Positions 1 through 9,347 of a DNA stretch of 64,000 nt are shown in pieces (positions within the stretch are counted from its first letter, which is position 1; each line of letters opens with the position of its first letter). The notes below the pieces were generated by a model. The model did no database searches, had not been told where the DNA came from, and saw only the letters and a list, made by a program, of their open reading frames with translations. The translations under genes were made by a program, and so were the position numbers. The stretch spans positions 186,001 to 250,000 of the forward strand of contig OZ271839.1 in assembly GCA_965601825.1 (NCBI GenBank), read 5' to 3'. Source of the stretch: HXMU1420-13 sp965601825. GTDB lineage: Bacteria; Bacteroidota; Rhodothermia; Balneolales; Balneolaceae.

Positions 1-1332
1 ACATTCCAAGAAATAAGAACGGAGGCATCAACCCTCTTAAAAATTGGCTTACCTATTGTTGGCACTCAGCTTTTAGGTATGGGATTGAATGTTACGGATA
101 CAATCATGGCTGGTAATTTATCAGCAGCGGATTTAGCCGGAGTGGCCGTTGGTAACGCGCTTTATTTACCTGTTTCTTTATTTGGAATGGCTATTCTGGT
201 CGCAATTAATCCAATTGTATCTCAATATTTGGGTGCACGAAAGTTTGATGAAATTGGAAAATCGGCTCGACAAACACTCTGGATGGTTGGTTTTCTATCT
301 ATTCCTTCCTTTTTCTTAATCCGACATCTTGATCTGATCATGTATTGGATTGGTGTTGATCCCGAGATTATTCCAAAATCCACTGAATATTTGAAAGCTA
401 TATCTTGGGGAATCCCCGGGTTACTTACTTTTGCCGGATTGCGTTATTTCAGTGAGGGATTAGCTGTCACAAAACCTGCTATGTTCGTTGCACTATTTAT
501 GTTAATCCTGAACATTCCCGCCGATTATATACTGATGTACGGCAAATTTGGTTTTGAAGCAATGGGCGCCAAAGGAACCGGTTATGCGACCACTATTGTC
601 CAAATTGCCGGTGGAATCACAATGATCATATTTACAGCTTCATTAAAGCCATTCAAACGATTCCACATTTTCGCACGAACTAAAGGCCCGGATTGGACAT
701 ATGTGAAAGAAATCTTAAGAGTCGGAGTGCCTAATGGCGTAAGTTCTACTCTCGAAGTTCTGCTATTTGCGGCCGTAAGTGTCTTAATGGGAACACTTTC
801 TGTAACTGCATCTGCAGCACATCAAGTTGCCATAAATATTGCAGCAACGGTTTTTATGATTCCATTTGGACTTTCAATGGCTATTTCTCAGCGAGTGGGT
901 TTAGCAGTCGGTCAGGGATCTATCGAGAATGCACGATTCAGAGGGTTTTTAGGTACTGCCGTTTGTACTCTAATTATGACTTTCACAGCTATTCTGATCT
1001 TCAGCATCCCAGAGACAATTGTTGGAATTTATACCAGTGATCCTGAAGTGATGATATTGGCAGTTTCATTGATTTTTTATGCCGGATTATTCCAGATTTC
1101 TGATGGTTTACAGGTTGGAGGATTTGGAGCACTTCGCGGACTTAAGGATACCAGAATGCCAATGATCTTCAATTTTATTTCTTACTGGTTAGTCGGTTTT
1201 TCAATTGGTTATTATTTGGGAATAGTAACAGATTTTGGTCCCGGCGGATTGTGGGTTGGCTTAATATCCGGACTTACTGTTGCTTCAGTTTTGCACAATA
1301 CTAGATTCCACTTACTCACGAAAAAAAGCTGA
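1..1332 (+). CDS. MATE family multidrug/sodium efflux transporter (5' end outside window)
   Basis: The reading frame is open from base 1, and the residues before the first internal ATG (TEASTLLKIGLPIVGTQLLG) match the usual MATE N-terminus, so the true start lies left of the window. The visible ~443 residues include MATE features: VTDTIMAG in TM1, INPIVSQYLGAR in the TM2 loop, and AAHQVAINIAATVFMIPFGL in the second half. MATE proteins are 12-helix inner-membrane antiporters that export cationic compounds using Na+ or H+ gradients. The last codons are followed after 4 bases by a small unknown gene on the same strand. Substrate cannot be read from the sequence. Confidence 0.9.
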   Translation, partial: TFQEIRTEASTLLKIGLPIVGTQLLGMGLNVTDTIMAGNLSAADLAGVAVGNALYLPVSLFGMAILVAINPIVSQYLGARKFDEIGKSARQTLWMVGFLSIPSFFLIRHLDLIMYWIGVDPEIIPKSTEYLKAISWGIPGLLTFAGLRYFSEGLAVTKPAMFVALFMLILNIPADYILMYGKFGFEAMGAKGTGYATTIVQIAGGITMIIFTASLKPFKRFHIFARTKGPDWTYVKEILRVGVPNGVSSTLEVLLFAAVSVLMGTLSVTASAAHQVAINIAATVFMIPFGLSMAISQRVGLAVGQGSIENARFRGFLGTAVCTLIMTFTAILIFSIPETIVGIYTSDPEVMILAVSLIFYAGLFQISDGLQVGGFGALRGLKDTRMPMIFNFISYWLVGFSIGYYLGIVTDFGPGGLWVGLISGLTVASVLHNTRFHLLTKKS

Positions 1333-1336
1333 TCTA

Positions 1337-1570
1337 ATGGATATAAATACTCTGAAACTCGAATTAGATAAATTAAATATCTCACCAACTTTGTATTCGT
1401 TAGATGGTAACCTAGAGCCTGATCGACTAAACCTTAAAAGGGCAGGTCTGAGCTGGCTTGTATTTCATTTTGGGGAAAGAGGTGAAATGGGCATTCAACA
1501 AGCATTTCCTTCTGAATCAGAAGCATGTAAATATATTCTTCAAAGATTGATCGAAGAAAATAAAAGCTAA
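1337..1570 (+). CDS. small conserved-type hypothetical protein (77 aa)
   Basis: A 77-residue soluble protein starting MDINTLKLELDKLNISPTLY. I chose the ATG 4 bases after the MATE stop rather than a longer frame overlapping the MATE gene, because the extension would be read out of frame through transporter sequence. The pattern of a short N-terminal helix, YSLDGNLEPDR, GLSWLVFHFGERGEMG and a helical tail (SEACKYILQRLIEE) looks like a compact alpha/beta fold, similar in feel to small immunity-like proteins, but I do not recognise a family. Its last 4 bases overlap the convergent DinB-fold gene. Probably co-transcribed with the transporter. Confidence 0.65.
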   Translation: MDINTLKLELDKLNISPTLYSLDGNLEPDRLNLKRAGLSWLVFHFGERGEMGIQQAFPSESEACKYILQRLIEENKS

Positions 1571-2124
1571 GCTGGAATCAATCGCTTTATTTGCTCCAAG
1601 TGTCTTCTTGTATGAGCTTCATGAATAGCTAAACACGCACTTAGACTCATTTTTAGAATTTTAAATACAGGATTTCTGACTTTTATTTTATCCAGATTTA
1701 AATCTTCAGTTTCTGCTCTTTCGGCTACAGCAATAAATCTATCCATGTTTTTATTGTAGTGGTCTACAAGCTTAGCTCTATCCAATTCAGATTTTTTATC
1801 CGGAAAGAAAATCGGGAATGTTTTGATTTTTGGTTTATAGTCAGGACTAACTGCTTGAAGAAACTTTCGCATTGTCCATGGTAATTTATATTGACCCGAA
1901 CCTTTTGGAAGATTATCGGTAGGCTGGTTTATCCCGGGCTCCATTTGCGCTAAATACAAATCTGTTGTTTTATTTATATGACTAATCACTTCTCCTATAC
2001 TCCAACCGCCATCTACAGGTAAACTAACGAACAAAGTTTCATCTACATCTTTTAAGATTTCATCTAGCTCTGCTTTTAGAGACTCAAATCCATTTATAAA
2101 AACCTGATTGGTATATCTTGACAT
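1567..2124 (-). CDS. DinB-like four-helix-bundle protein
   Basis: 185 residues of the DinB/YfiT-like metalloprotein superfamily. The metal-site histidines are visible: one in GEVISHINKT (about residue 70) and the paired ones in the C-terminal helix IHEAHTRRHLEQIKRLIP. The superfamily includes thiol-dependent transferases and many uncharacterised proteins; the proline-rich middle (KLPWTMRKFLQAVSPDYKPKI) is typical of Bacteroidota/Balneolota DinB_2 proteins. It is transcribed alone, convergent with the preceding small gene (4-bp overlap) and divergent from the polyketide synthase operon. Function beyond the fold is unknown. Confidence 0.8.
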   Translation of the reverse strand: MSRYTNQVFINGFESLKAELDEILKDVDETLFVSLPVDGGWSIGEVISHINKTTDLYLAQMEPGINQPTDNLPKGSGQYKLPWTMRKFLQAVSPDYKPKIKTFPIFFPDKKSELDRAKLVDHYNKNMDRFIAVAERAETEDLNLDKIKVRNPVFKILKMSLSACLAIHEAHTRRHLEQIKRLIPA

Positions 2125-2259
2125 ATCTTTTAGAGTTTTAGTCTACAAATTGGTGTATTACTTCATTTCATTCTTGAATGTTAGAAATCAAAAATGATCT
2201 GAACTATTACTCGATAAATATGCTTTTTTGATGCATTAAAAAAAACACTATCCTAGTGC

Positions 2260-3360
2260 ATGGCCGTCTACATAAATGATATAGTTACAGCAGTTCCTGA
2301 GACTTTCGAGTATCAAAAAAATGTCAAAGAAATCATGAAGGAGAGTGTGCCCGGTGACCGGAGAACACGATCAATAATTCATAGAGTTTATTCTCAATCA
2401 GGAATAGAAAAGCGACATGCAGTTAATTATGATTTCAACTCAGACAACGAAGATGGTTTTTTTAATCGCGTTTTTAAAAATCAAAAACCACCAACCACTG
2501 GTGAGAGAAATGCGATTTATGAAAGAGAATCGAAGAAATTAATTCTAAGTGTTGCCGATAAATTAATGGATCAAAACCCGGATTTTGATCGCAATTCTAT
2601 TACTCATGTCATCACGGTTTCGTGTACAGGATTTTATGCGCCGGGACCGGATTTTGAAGTTGTTCGTCATCTTGGTTTACCAACATCAACTCAACGGTTT
2701 CATATTGGATTCATGGGATGTTATGCTGCCTTCCCGGCGTTAAAAATGGCTCAGTCATTTTGCGAAGCCGATCCAAATGCTGTCGTAATGATCATTTGCT
2801 GTGAACTTTGTTCTCTGCATCTTCAAATAACAGATGAAATGGATCAAATCTTAGCCGCATCTGTATTTTCTGATGGTGCTGCCGGAGTGCTTGTTTCAAC
2901 AAAAGCTCCCACGAATTCGGGATATCGTTTGGATGAGTTTTCTTCGGCTTTAGCCTATGAAGGCGAAAAAGATATGGCATGGACAATCAGTGATACCGGT
3001 TTCAAAATGGTGTTATCAAGCTATATTCCATCAATTATTGAATCGAATATTGATGAGATTATGCAACCAATGTTTGAAAACCTTGAAATCTCAAAAGATG
3101 ATATTGGACTTTGGGCTGTTCATCCAGGTGGCAGGGCAATAATTGATAAGGTTGAGCAAGGAATGGGTGTTGCATCACATAAAGTACAGCCATCCAGAAA
3201 TGTACTTTCGCAGTATGGGAATATGAGTAGCGCTACCGTTTTATTTGTGTTGGATGAAATAAGGAATTCAAGTTTAGAAACGGATTCCAAAGTTTTACCT
3301 CTAGCTTTTGGTCCGGGACTTACCATCGAAACCGGGATTTTCACTTACATCAAACATTGA
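2260..3360 (+). CDS. type III polyketide synthase
   Basis: 366 residues, the usual length of chalcone-synthase-like enzymes, which condense an acyl starter with malonyl-CoA in the cytoplasm. The catalytic triad is visible: Cys122 in VSCTGFYAPGPDF, His288 in WAVHPGGRAIID and Asn321 in YGNMSSATVLFVLDE. The FSDGAAG segment (about 203-209) is also characteristic. It is the first gene of a three-gene operon: its TGA overlaps the ATG of the methyltransferase (TGATG). With a methyltransferase and a flavin monooxygenase following, the arrangement resembles the Streptomyces griseus srsABC phenolic-lipid cluster, so the product may be a methylated, hydroxylated alkylresorcinol or quinone. The product assignment is inference. 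Confidence 0.93.
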   Translation: MAVYINDIVTAVPETFEYQKNVKEIMKESVPGDRRTRSIIHRVYSQSGIEKRHAVNYDFNSDNEDGFFNRVFKNQKPPTTGERNAIYERESKKLILSVADKLMDQNPDFDRNSITHVITVSCTGFYAPGPDFEVVRHLGLPTSTQRFHIGFMGCYAAFPALKMAQSFCEADPNAVVMIICCELCSLHLQITDEMDQILAASVFSDGAAGVLVSTKAPTNSGYRLDEFSSALAYEGEKDMAWTISDTGFKMVLSSYIPSIIESNIDEIMQPMFENLEISKDDIGLWAVHPGGRAIIDKVEQGMGVASHKVQPSRNVLSQYGNMSSATVLFVLDEIRNSSLETDSKVLPLAFGPGLTIETGIFTYIKH

Positions 3361-4058
3361 TGTCCGGATTTTTAAAGCATCGCCAACCCGATTTGGTTGA
3401 ATGGATGGATCAACCGGATTGTGATCCAGCTAAACTCGAACAAACCTACCAATATTTTTCAACTATAAATTTTCTGCTTTCGGGATGGAAACGGATTTAT
3501 AAGACACAAATTCGTCCAAAAATGTCAGACAAGAATCGCACTTATTCTTTTTTGGATATTGGTTTTGGCGGTGGAGACATCCCTATCAAAATTGCTAAAT
3601 GGGCTAAAGATGATGGATATAAAATCAACATTCTGGCTATCGAGTTAGATGATCGTGCCCTACAATTTATATCTAAAATAGAAACTGATCCTGACATTGA
3701 ATTTAAGAAAGTGCACACCCGAGACTTATTGGATCAGAAGAGAACCTTTGATTTTGTATTAAGCAATCACGTTTTGCATCATCTGAAGGATGATGAAATT
3801 AATATCCTTTTGAAAGATGCTGAGCAGCTAGCAAATATCAGTATTGTCTTCTCAGATATAGAAAGAAACCTTGTTGGTTACGGTCTTTTTAAAATCTTGA
3901 CCCCAATATTCTTTAAAAATTCTTTTATCACCGAAGATGGTCTGCTTTCCATCCGTCGAAGTTTTAAATTCGAAGAGCTACAATCAATTATTCCCAAAAA
4001 GTGGAATCTAGATCAAATGCCATTATTTCGATTACTTCTAACCCTTGATATATCATGA
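3360..4058 (+). CDS. class I SAM-dependent methyltransferase of the polyketide operon
   Basis: About 232 residues. The SAM-binding motif I is FLDIGFGGGDIPIKIAK, followed by the acidic motif II residue in ILAIELDDRAL and a motif IV region FVLSNHVLHHL. I place the start at the ATG overlapping the synthase stop (TGATG); a TTG one codon earlier is possible. The gene overlaps the next by ATGA, so the three proteins are translationally coupled. By context it most likely O- or C-methylates the polyketide product. Similar methyltransferases sit next to type III synthases in Bacteroidota and Actinobacteria; the exact methylation site cannot be inferred. Confidence 0.88.
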   Translation: MSGFLKHRQPDLVEWMDQPDCDPAKLEQTYQYFSTINFLLSGWKRIYKTQIRPKMSDKNRTYSFLDIGFGGGDIPIKIAKWAKDDGYKINILAIELDDRALQFISKIETDPDIEFKKVHTRDLLDQKRTFDFVLSNHVLHHLKDDEINILLKDAEQLANISIVFSDIERNLVGYGLFKILTPIFFKNSFITEDGLLSIRRSFKFEELQSIIPKKWNLDQMPLFRLLLTLDIS

Positions 4059-5212
4059 AAATTGAAGATGTAGTAATAGTTGGTGGAGGTCCGATTGGAT
4101 TATTTTTGGGTTTATGTCTTCACCATCGCGGTATTCCATTCACCATTTTAGAAAAGAGAACGGAAATTATTAGCGGGTCTAGGTCTTTAGGAATTCACCC
4201 TGTTTCACTAGAGTTATTTGAACACTTAGGCCTCGTAAATGAGTTTACTTCAGCCGGTATTAAAGTTGAACGAGGACATGCACATTCAGGCAAGAAAATG
4301 CTTGGTACCATTGATTTCACTAAATGCCCAAAACCCTACAATTACATCTTACTTCTAGCTCAAAGTGAATCGGAAAAAATCTTGAGAGATCAGATATTGA
4401 AGGTAAGTCCTGATTCTTTAATAGAAGGTGCTGAAGTTACCGGTATTGAACAGGAATCATTTTTTGTTCAGCTAGAATTCAATAAAGATGGACAGTCTCA
4501 TTCTGTAGAAACAGGTTATGTAATTGGTTGTGATGGTAAAAACAGTTTTGTCAGAGAATCACTAGGAATCAAATTCAAAGGAAAAAGATATCCTGATACT
4601 TATATGATGGGTGACTTTGCAGAGAACACAGAATTTGAAAATGATGCAGTTGTTTATCTACCGAAAGATGGATTAATCGAATGCTTCCCTCTTCCAAATA
4701 AAATGCGACGTTGGGTAGTGAAAACAGATAAATATATTCAGGATTCTTCCGCAGAATTTCTATCAGAAGAAATTAAACAAAGAATTGGATTCAATTTAGA
4801 TCCCGAAACCTGTCAATCACATAGCAGTTTTGGTGTTCAACATTTTCTTGCCGAACGCTTCATTATAGATAGGATTCTACTTGCAGGTGATGCTGCTCAT
4901 ATTGTTAGCCCAATTGGTGGTCAGGGAATGAATCTTGGTTGGATTGATGCTTGGCACCTAGCTAATGTGATGTCATTCTGTAGAGGAATATCTAAAGATT
5001 TACCATTAGCAGATATGTTTGTCTACGAGACCAAGCAAAAACCAATGGCAAAAAAAGTTGCTAAACGAGCTGAATTAAATATGAAGATGGGTCGTGCGAC
5101 TAGACTTCCATCGTTGAAGCATCAATTAGTGAAGTCTATGTTGAACTCATCTCTTCAAAATAAAATGGCAGAGTTTTTTACCATGCGTGGACTTGAAAGC
5201 TGGTGGATCTAA
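4055..5212 (+). CDS. FAD-dependent aromatic monooxygenase (PHBH/UbiH-like)
   Basis: 385 residues. The N-terminal dinucleotide fold has VIVGGGPIGLFLGLCL with the acidic ribose-binding residue in FTILEKR. The DG motif is CDGKNSFVRESLG, and the C-terminal FAD-pyrophosphate motif is LLAGDAAHIVSPIGGQGMNLG. Group A flavin monooxygenases hydroxylate phenolic rings with NAD(P)H and O2. It shares an ATGA overlap with the methyltransferase and ends one base before the convergent GAF-domain gene. In this operon it probably hydroxylates a resorcinol-type ring to a hydroquinone or quinone precursor, as SrsC does; that substrate is inference. Confidence 0.9.
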   Translation: MKIEDVVIVGGGPIGLFLGLCLHHRGIPFTILEKRTEIISGSRSLGIHPVSLELFEHLGLVNEFTSAGIKVERGHAHSGKKMLGTIDFTKCPKPYNYILLLAQSESEKILRDQILKVSPDSLIEGAEVTGIEQESFFVQLEFNKDGQSHSVETGYVIGCDGKNSFVRESLGIKFKGKRYPDTYMMGDFAENTEFENDAVVYLPKDGLIECFPLPNKMRRWVVKTDKYIQDSSAEFLSEEIKQRIGFNLDPETCQSHSSFGVQHFLAERFIIDRILLAGDAAHIVSPIGGQGMNLGWIDAWHLANVMSFCRGISKDLPLADMFVYETKQKPMAKKVAKRAELNMKMGRATRLPSLKHQLVKSMLNSSLQNKMAEFFTMRGLESWWI

Positions 5213-6346
5213 TCAGATATAAAAGATAATGGAAAAGATAGTGCCGCCGTCATCATTCGCACGCTGAGTAAGTGTAGCATTTAGCTTTTGTGCTAAAGTT
5301 TTAATTATTACGGAACCAAGTGAATCTTCTACCGTTCCATCCAACATATCATTCAAGCCCTGTCCGTCATCAGATATATTAATGAGCACACAATTACTCT
5401 CATCTTTTTTAACCGCTAAACTGATTTTACCTACTTCTATAAGTTGAAATGCATCTCGGTACATGTGTACTAAAATTTCATTTACAATCAGTCCAACCGT
5501 GAGTGCCACGCTTGCCTTCAATGATATCTTGTCCATATCAACCATCAGGCTGATATCTTTTTCATCTTCCTCAAAAATATCTGCTACTGTTGAAGTGAGT
5601 CGACCTAAATAAATCCCAAGATCGAGATATTCAAATTCATCCTGATTATATAAAATGTGATGAGCATTAGAGATCGTTTCAATCCGACTTCCTGTTGCTT
5701 TTAACACAAATTGAGCATGATCATTATCTACTTCAGGTGTCTCAAGCTGAATCAAAGCATTTATCGCAGCTAAGTTACCTTTCATACTTTGATGCACTTC
5801 TTTCAAACGTTCTTCTTTTTTCTGAACACTCTTTTTAAGCTCATCAACCTCACGAACTTTCTCTATTGAAAGTGCCATATGTCCGGCTAAAGATTCAAAA
5901 ACCGGAATTTCGGATTCCTCAAAATCTTGATTATCGATTTTATTAAGAACCTGAATTACACCCATTACTTCCCTTTTAGAATTAATGAGAGGTACACAAA
6001 TTATATTTCGCGTTATGAAGTCAGGACTCAGTTCTTCCCAAAAGATCGAATCATCCTTTGGTGAGTTGGAGAGATAAGGCTTTTTGTTTTTTAGCACCCA
6101 ACCGGCTACTCCTTTGTCTCTGGGGATGTTCATTCCGGTGATCTTATCCTTAATTGGACCGGTTGGAATACTTACATGTAATTCCCCAGAAACTTCATCC
6201 AAAAGCATTAATGAACTAGCCTCAGCTTCCATCACCTGGCTTGCTGAGTTCATACACTTTAACAACAACGATTTAAGCTCCATAGTACGATTAATCCCCT
6301 CAATCGCATGTAGGAGTAACTGCATGTGTTTAAAATTTTCCGCCAT
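5213..6346 (-). CDS. GAF-domain sensor with degenerate HisKA_2-type histidine kinase core
   Basis: 377 residues, soluble. Residues ~8-163 form a GAF domain (VMEAEASSLMLLDE, PRDKGVAGWVLKNKKPY, VPLINSKREVMGVIQVLNK). A short coiled coil (165-182) leads to KEVHQSMKGNLAAINALIQ, which aligns with the HisKA_2 phosphoacceptor region; the position that is His in the HHRVKNNL motif is Gln186 here, with His185 just before it. The ATPase part keeps DDGQG (326-330) and GGTIFSI, but the N-box is altered (VNEILVHMYRDAF, usual second Asn replaced by His294). It may be a pseudokinase or phosphatase-like sensor of the PdtaS type. No adjacent response regulator is present. It lies downstream of aconitase, beyond a terminator. 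Confidence 0.75.
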   Translation of the reverse strand: MAENFKHMQLLLHAIEGINRTMELKSLLLKCMNSASQVMEAEASSLMLLDEVSGELHVSIPTGPIKDKITGMNIPRDKGVAGWVLKNKKPYLSNSPKDDSIFWEELSPDFITRNIICVPLINSKREVMGVIQVLNKIDNQDFEESEIPVFESLAGHMALSIEKVREVDELKKSVQKKEERLKEVHQSMKGNLAAINALIQLETPEVDNDHAQFVLKATGSRIETISNAHHILYNQDEFEYLDLGIYLGRLTSTVADIFEEDEKDISLMVDMDKISLKASVALTVGLIVNEILVHMYRDAFQLIEVGKISLAVKKDESNCVLINISDDGQGLNDMLDGTVEDSLGSVIIKTLAQKLNATLTQRANDDGGTIFSIIFYI

Positions 6347-6410
6347 AACTACTGAAACCTAATTTAAAAATGGGGAGCCTTAAGATGCCTGATCAAATGG
6401 ATAAAAACAA

Positions 6411-6440
6411 AAAATCCCCGCTTGATTAAGCGAGGATTTT
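6411..6440 (-). terminator. Rho-independent terminator after acnA
   Basis: A stem of about 12 bp with one mismatch (AAAATCC-CGCTT against AAGCG-GGATTTT) and a GATT loop. Read on the minus strand it is followed by a T-rich run. It sits 7 bases past the aconitase stop and separates aconitase from the GAF gene. Confidence 0.8.
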
Positions 6441-6446
6441 CAAATT

Positions 6447-9152
6447 TTAGTTTTTACTCTTTTTCAGATAGTCGAGTAAAACAGTGTGAAGGATACCACC
6501 ATTTCGGTAATAGTCTACTTCAACCGGCGTATCAATTCGACAATGAGTCATAAATTCAGTTACTGTTCCATCAGTTTTAGTAGCAGTAACTTTGATTTCA
6601 CTTCGAGCTTTAACATTGTCATCCACATGGATATCAAATGTTTCAGAACCATCGAGTCCAAGAGCATCAGCACTATCACCATCTTTAAATTGTAGTGGCA
6701 GTACACCCATTTGAATAAGATTAGATCTGTGAATACGCTCATAAGAAACTGCGATCACACATTTCACTCCAAGTAAGTTGGTTCCCTTTGCTGCCCAATC
6801 GCGAGAAGAACCTGTTCCGTATTGTTTACCGGCTAAGGCAACCAATGGAGTTCCACTTTCTTTGTACTTCAATGATGCATCGAAAATAGTCATCACTTCT
6901 CCGGTTGGATGATACTTGGTAAATCCACCTTCTGTACCCGGAGCTAACTGGTTTTTAAATCGAACATTGGCAAAAGTACCTCGAGTCATGATTCTATCAT
7001 TTCCACGGCGTGATCCATAAGAGTTGAAATCTTTTCTTTCAACACCATTCGCCTTCAGGAATAATCCGGCCGGGGCATCTTCTTTGATATTTCCGGCAGG
7101 AGAAATGTGATCTGTTGTTATTGAGTCACCTACTTTCACAAGCGTTTTTGCACCGGTTATTGGCTGAATTGGGGAAGCTTGCTCACTCATGTTCATGAAA
7201 AATGGTGGCTCTTGAATATATGTAGACTTCTCATCCCACTCGAATAAATCACCACCTGTAACCGGTATCTCATCCCAAGCTGGAGAATCGAAAATGTCGC
7301 TATACATTTCTTCGAAAAGATCGGGACGAATTGCGTTGTCTAATTCCGCAGCAATTTCTTCTGTTGTTGGCCAGATGTCTCTTAGATACACATCGTTTCC
7401 ATCTTTATCCTGACCTAATGGTTCAGATGACAAATCAATATCAACCGTACCGGCCAGTGCATAGGCTACAACCAGAGGTGGAGAAGCAAGGAAGTTTGCT
7501 TTCACCCAAGGATGAATCCGACCTTCGAAATTTCTATTTCCCGAAAGAACTCCTGCAGCAATCAAATCACCTTCTCTAATTGCGGTTTCGACTGGAACCG
7601 GAAGTGGACCTGAGTTACCGATACAAGTTGTACAACCATATCCAACTAAGTTAAATCCTAGTTTATCCATGTATTCAGTTAATCCTGCTTCAGCCAGGTA
7701 CTCAGTTACAACTCGAGAGCCCGGTGCCAAAGAAGTCTTTACATATGGAGGCACAGTCAGTCCTTTTTCAACAGCTTTTTTAGCTACGATTCCCGCACCC
7801 AACATTACACTTGGGTTTGAAGTATTTGTACAGGATGTAATTGCAGCGATTACCACGTCACCGTGAGTCATTTCTAACTCTGTTCCATTCTTATACAATC
7901 CTTTGCTCGAAAGCCTTTCTTCATCCAAATTGAAACCCATTGTCGGGTTATCACTAGTTAATGAAGAAGCAAATGTTGACTTCATATTTCTTAACACAAT
8001 ACGATCGTGAGGAAGCTTAGGTCCAGCTAAAGAAGTCTCTACTGTGCTTAAATCTAAATGTAGAGTTGAAGTAAACTCAGGATCGGGAGTTTCATCAGTT
8101 CTGAATAATCCCTGAGTTTTGCAATAATTCTCAACCAGTTTAACGAGGTTCTCATCGCGCCCTGTTCGGCTCATATATCTTAATGATTCTGCATCGATAG
8201 GGAAGAATCCCATGGTTGCACCGTACTCAGGTGCCATGTTTGCGATGGTCGCACGATCAGGTAAACTCATGTTGCTGATTCCATCCCCATAAAACTCAAC
8301 AAACTTGCCAACCACATTGTGTTGACGAAGCATTTGAGTTACAGTAAGCGTTAAATCTGTTGCAGTAACACCTTCTTTTAACGCGCCTGTTAATTTCATT
8401 CCAACTACATCAGGAACCAACATCGAAATAGCCTGACCAAGCATGGCTGCTTCTGCTTCAATTCCACCAACTCCCCAACCTAGAATTCCAAGTCCATTGA
8501 TCATGGTTGTATGAGAATCAGTCCCAACCAAAGTATCCGGATAAGCTGTTTCAGTTCCGTCTTCTTCAGTTTTGGTGAATACACCACGAGCTAAATATTC
8601 TAAGTTCACCTGGTGAACGATACCACGACCTGGAGGAACCACACGGAAATTATCGAATGCTTCTTTACCCCATTTTAAGAACTGGTAACGTTCGTTATTG
8701 CGCTCCATTTCTTTTTCCACGTTGAAGAACAATGCTGCTTCGCTACCAAACATATCCACCTGAACCGAGTGATCGATCACCAAATCCACCGGAACTTGCG
8801 GGTTGATGTCGTTTGGATTTCCACCCATTCTTTCCATAGCTGAACGAAGAGCTGCTAAATCGACTACTGCCGGCACACCGGTAAAATCCTGAAGCACAAC
8901 ACGCGATGGGTTAAATGGAATTTCTCCTTGTGGAGCTTTTGCATCGTAATTTGCTAAAGCTTCGATGTCAGATTTTGTGACAACATAATCGTCGTAATTA
9001 CGCAGTACAGCTTCTAATAATATCTTTATGGAGAATGGAAGATTATCAATGTTTCCATATCCCATTTCTTTCAATTTCTCTAGGCTATATAAATAGGCTG
9101 TACCTGACCCTGTTTCAAATGCTGTGCGTGTGTTTTTAAATGCTTCGCTCAT
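6447..9152 (-). CDS. acnA: aconitate hydratase A
   Basis: 901 residues, full length for the AcnA/IRP-type aconitase, which isomerises citrate and isocitrate in the TCA cycle with a 4Fe-4S cluster. The three cluster cysteines are Cys441 (AITSCTNTSNPSVM), Cys507 and Cys510 (GYGCTTCIGNSGPL). DSHTTMINGLGILGWGVGG (about 212-230) and the swivel-domain segment AVSYERIHRSNLIQMGVLPL are intact. ATG start with signature SEAFKNTRT. It is a single-gene unit with its own terminator and is divergent from the rplM operon, the 195-bp spacer presumably holding both promoters. Confidence 0.97.
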   Translation of the reverse strand: MSEAFKNTRTAFETGSGTAYLYSLEKLKEMGYGNIDNLPFSIKILLEAVLRNYDDYVVTKSDIEALANYDAKAPQGEIPFNPSRVVLQDFTGVPAVVDLAALRSAMERMGGNPNDINPQVPVDLVIDHSVQVDMFGSEAALFFNVEKEMERNNERYQFLKWGKEAFDNFRVVPPGRGIVHQVNLEYLARGVFTKTEEDGTETAYPDTLVGTDSHTTMINGLGILGWGVGGIEAEAAMLGQAISMLVPDVVGMKLTGALKEGVTATDLTLTVTQMLRQHNVVGKFVEFYGDGISNMSLPDRATIANMAPEYGATMGFFPIDAESLRYMSRTGRDENLVKLVENYCKTQGLFRTDETPDPEFTSTLHLDLSTVETSLAGPKLPHDRIVLRNMKSTFASSLTSDNPTMGFNLDEERLSSKGLYKNGTELEMTHGDVVIAAITSCTNTSNPSVMLGAGIVAKKAVEKGLTVPPYVKTSLAPGSRVVTEYLAEAGLTEYMDKLGFNLVGYGCTTCIGNSGPLPVPVETAIREGDLIAAGVLSGNRNFEGRIHPWVKANFLASPPLVVAYALAGTVDIDLSSEPLGQDKDGNDVYLRDIWPTTEEIAAELDNAIRPDLFEEMYSDIFDSPAWDEIPVTGGDLFEWDEKSTYIQEPPFFMNMSEQASPIQPITGAKTLVKVGDSITTDHISPAGNIKEDAPAGLFLKANGVERKDFNSYGSRRGNDRIMTRGTFANVRFKNQLAPGTEGGFTKYHPTGEVMTIFDASLKYKESGTPLVALAGKQYGTGSSRDWAAKGTNLLGVKCVIAVSYERIHRSNLIQMGVLPLQFKDGDSADALGLDGSETFDIHVDDNVKARSEIKVTATKTDGTVTEFMTHCRIDTPVEVDYYRNGGILHTVLLDYLKKSKN

Positions 9153-9347
9153 GGACTCGCTTATTTAGGATTTTTTGGGGGTGGGAAAATACAAATTTCA
9201 GGGAGTTTTTTCTTGATGATGATGCCGGGATTGAAATTTGGAATGATTCCAAAATGAGTGAATTCTTTTTTACACGCAGATGTTGATAACCTCGATTATT
9301 TGCCGTAATTTTTAAGTCTTTCCCAAAAAGTCAAAACACACACAATC

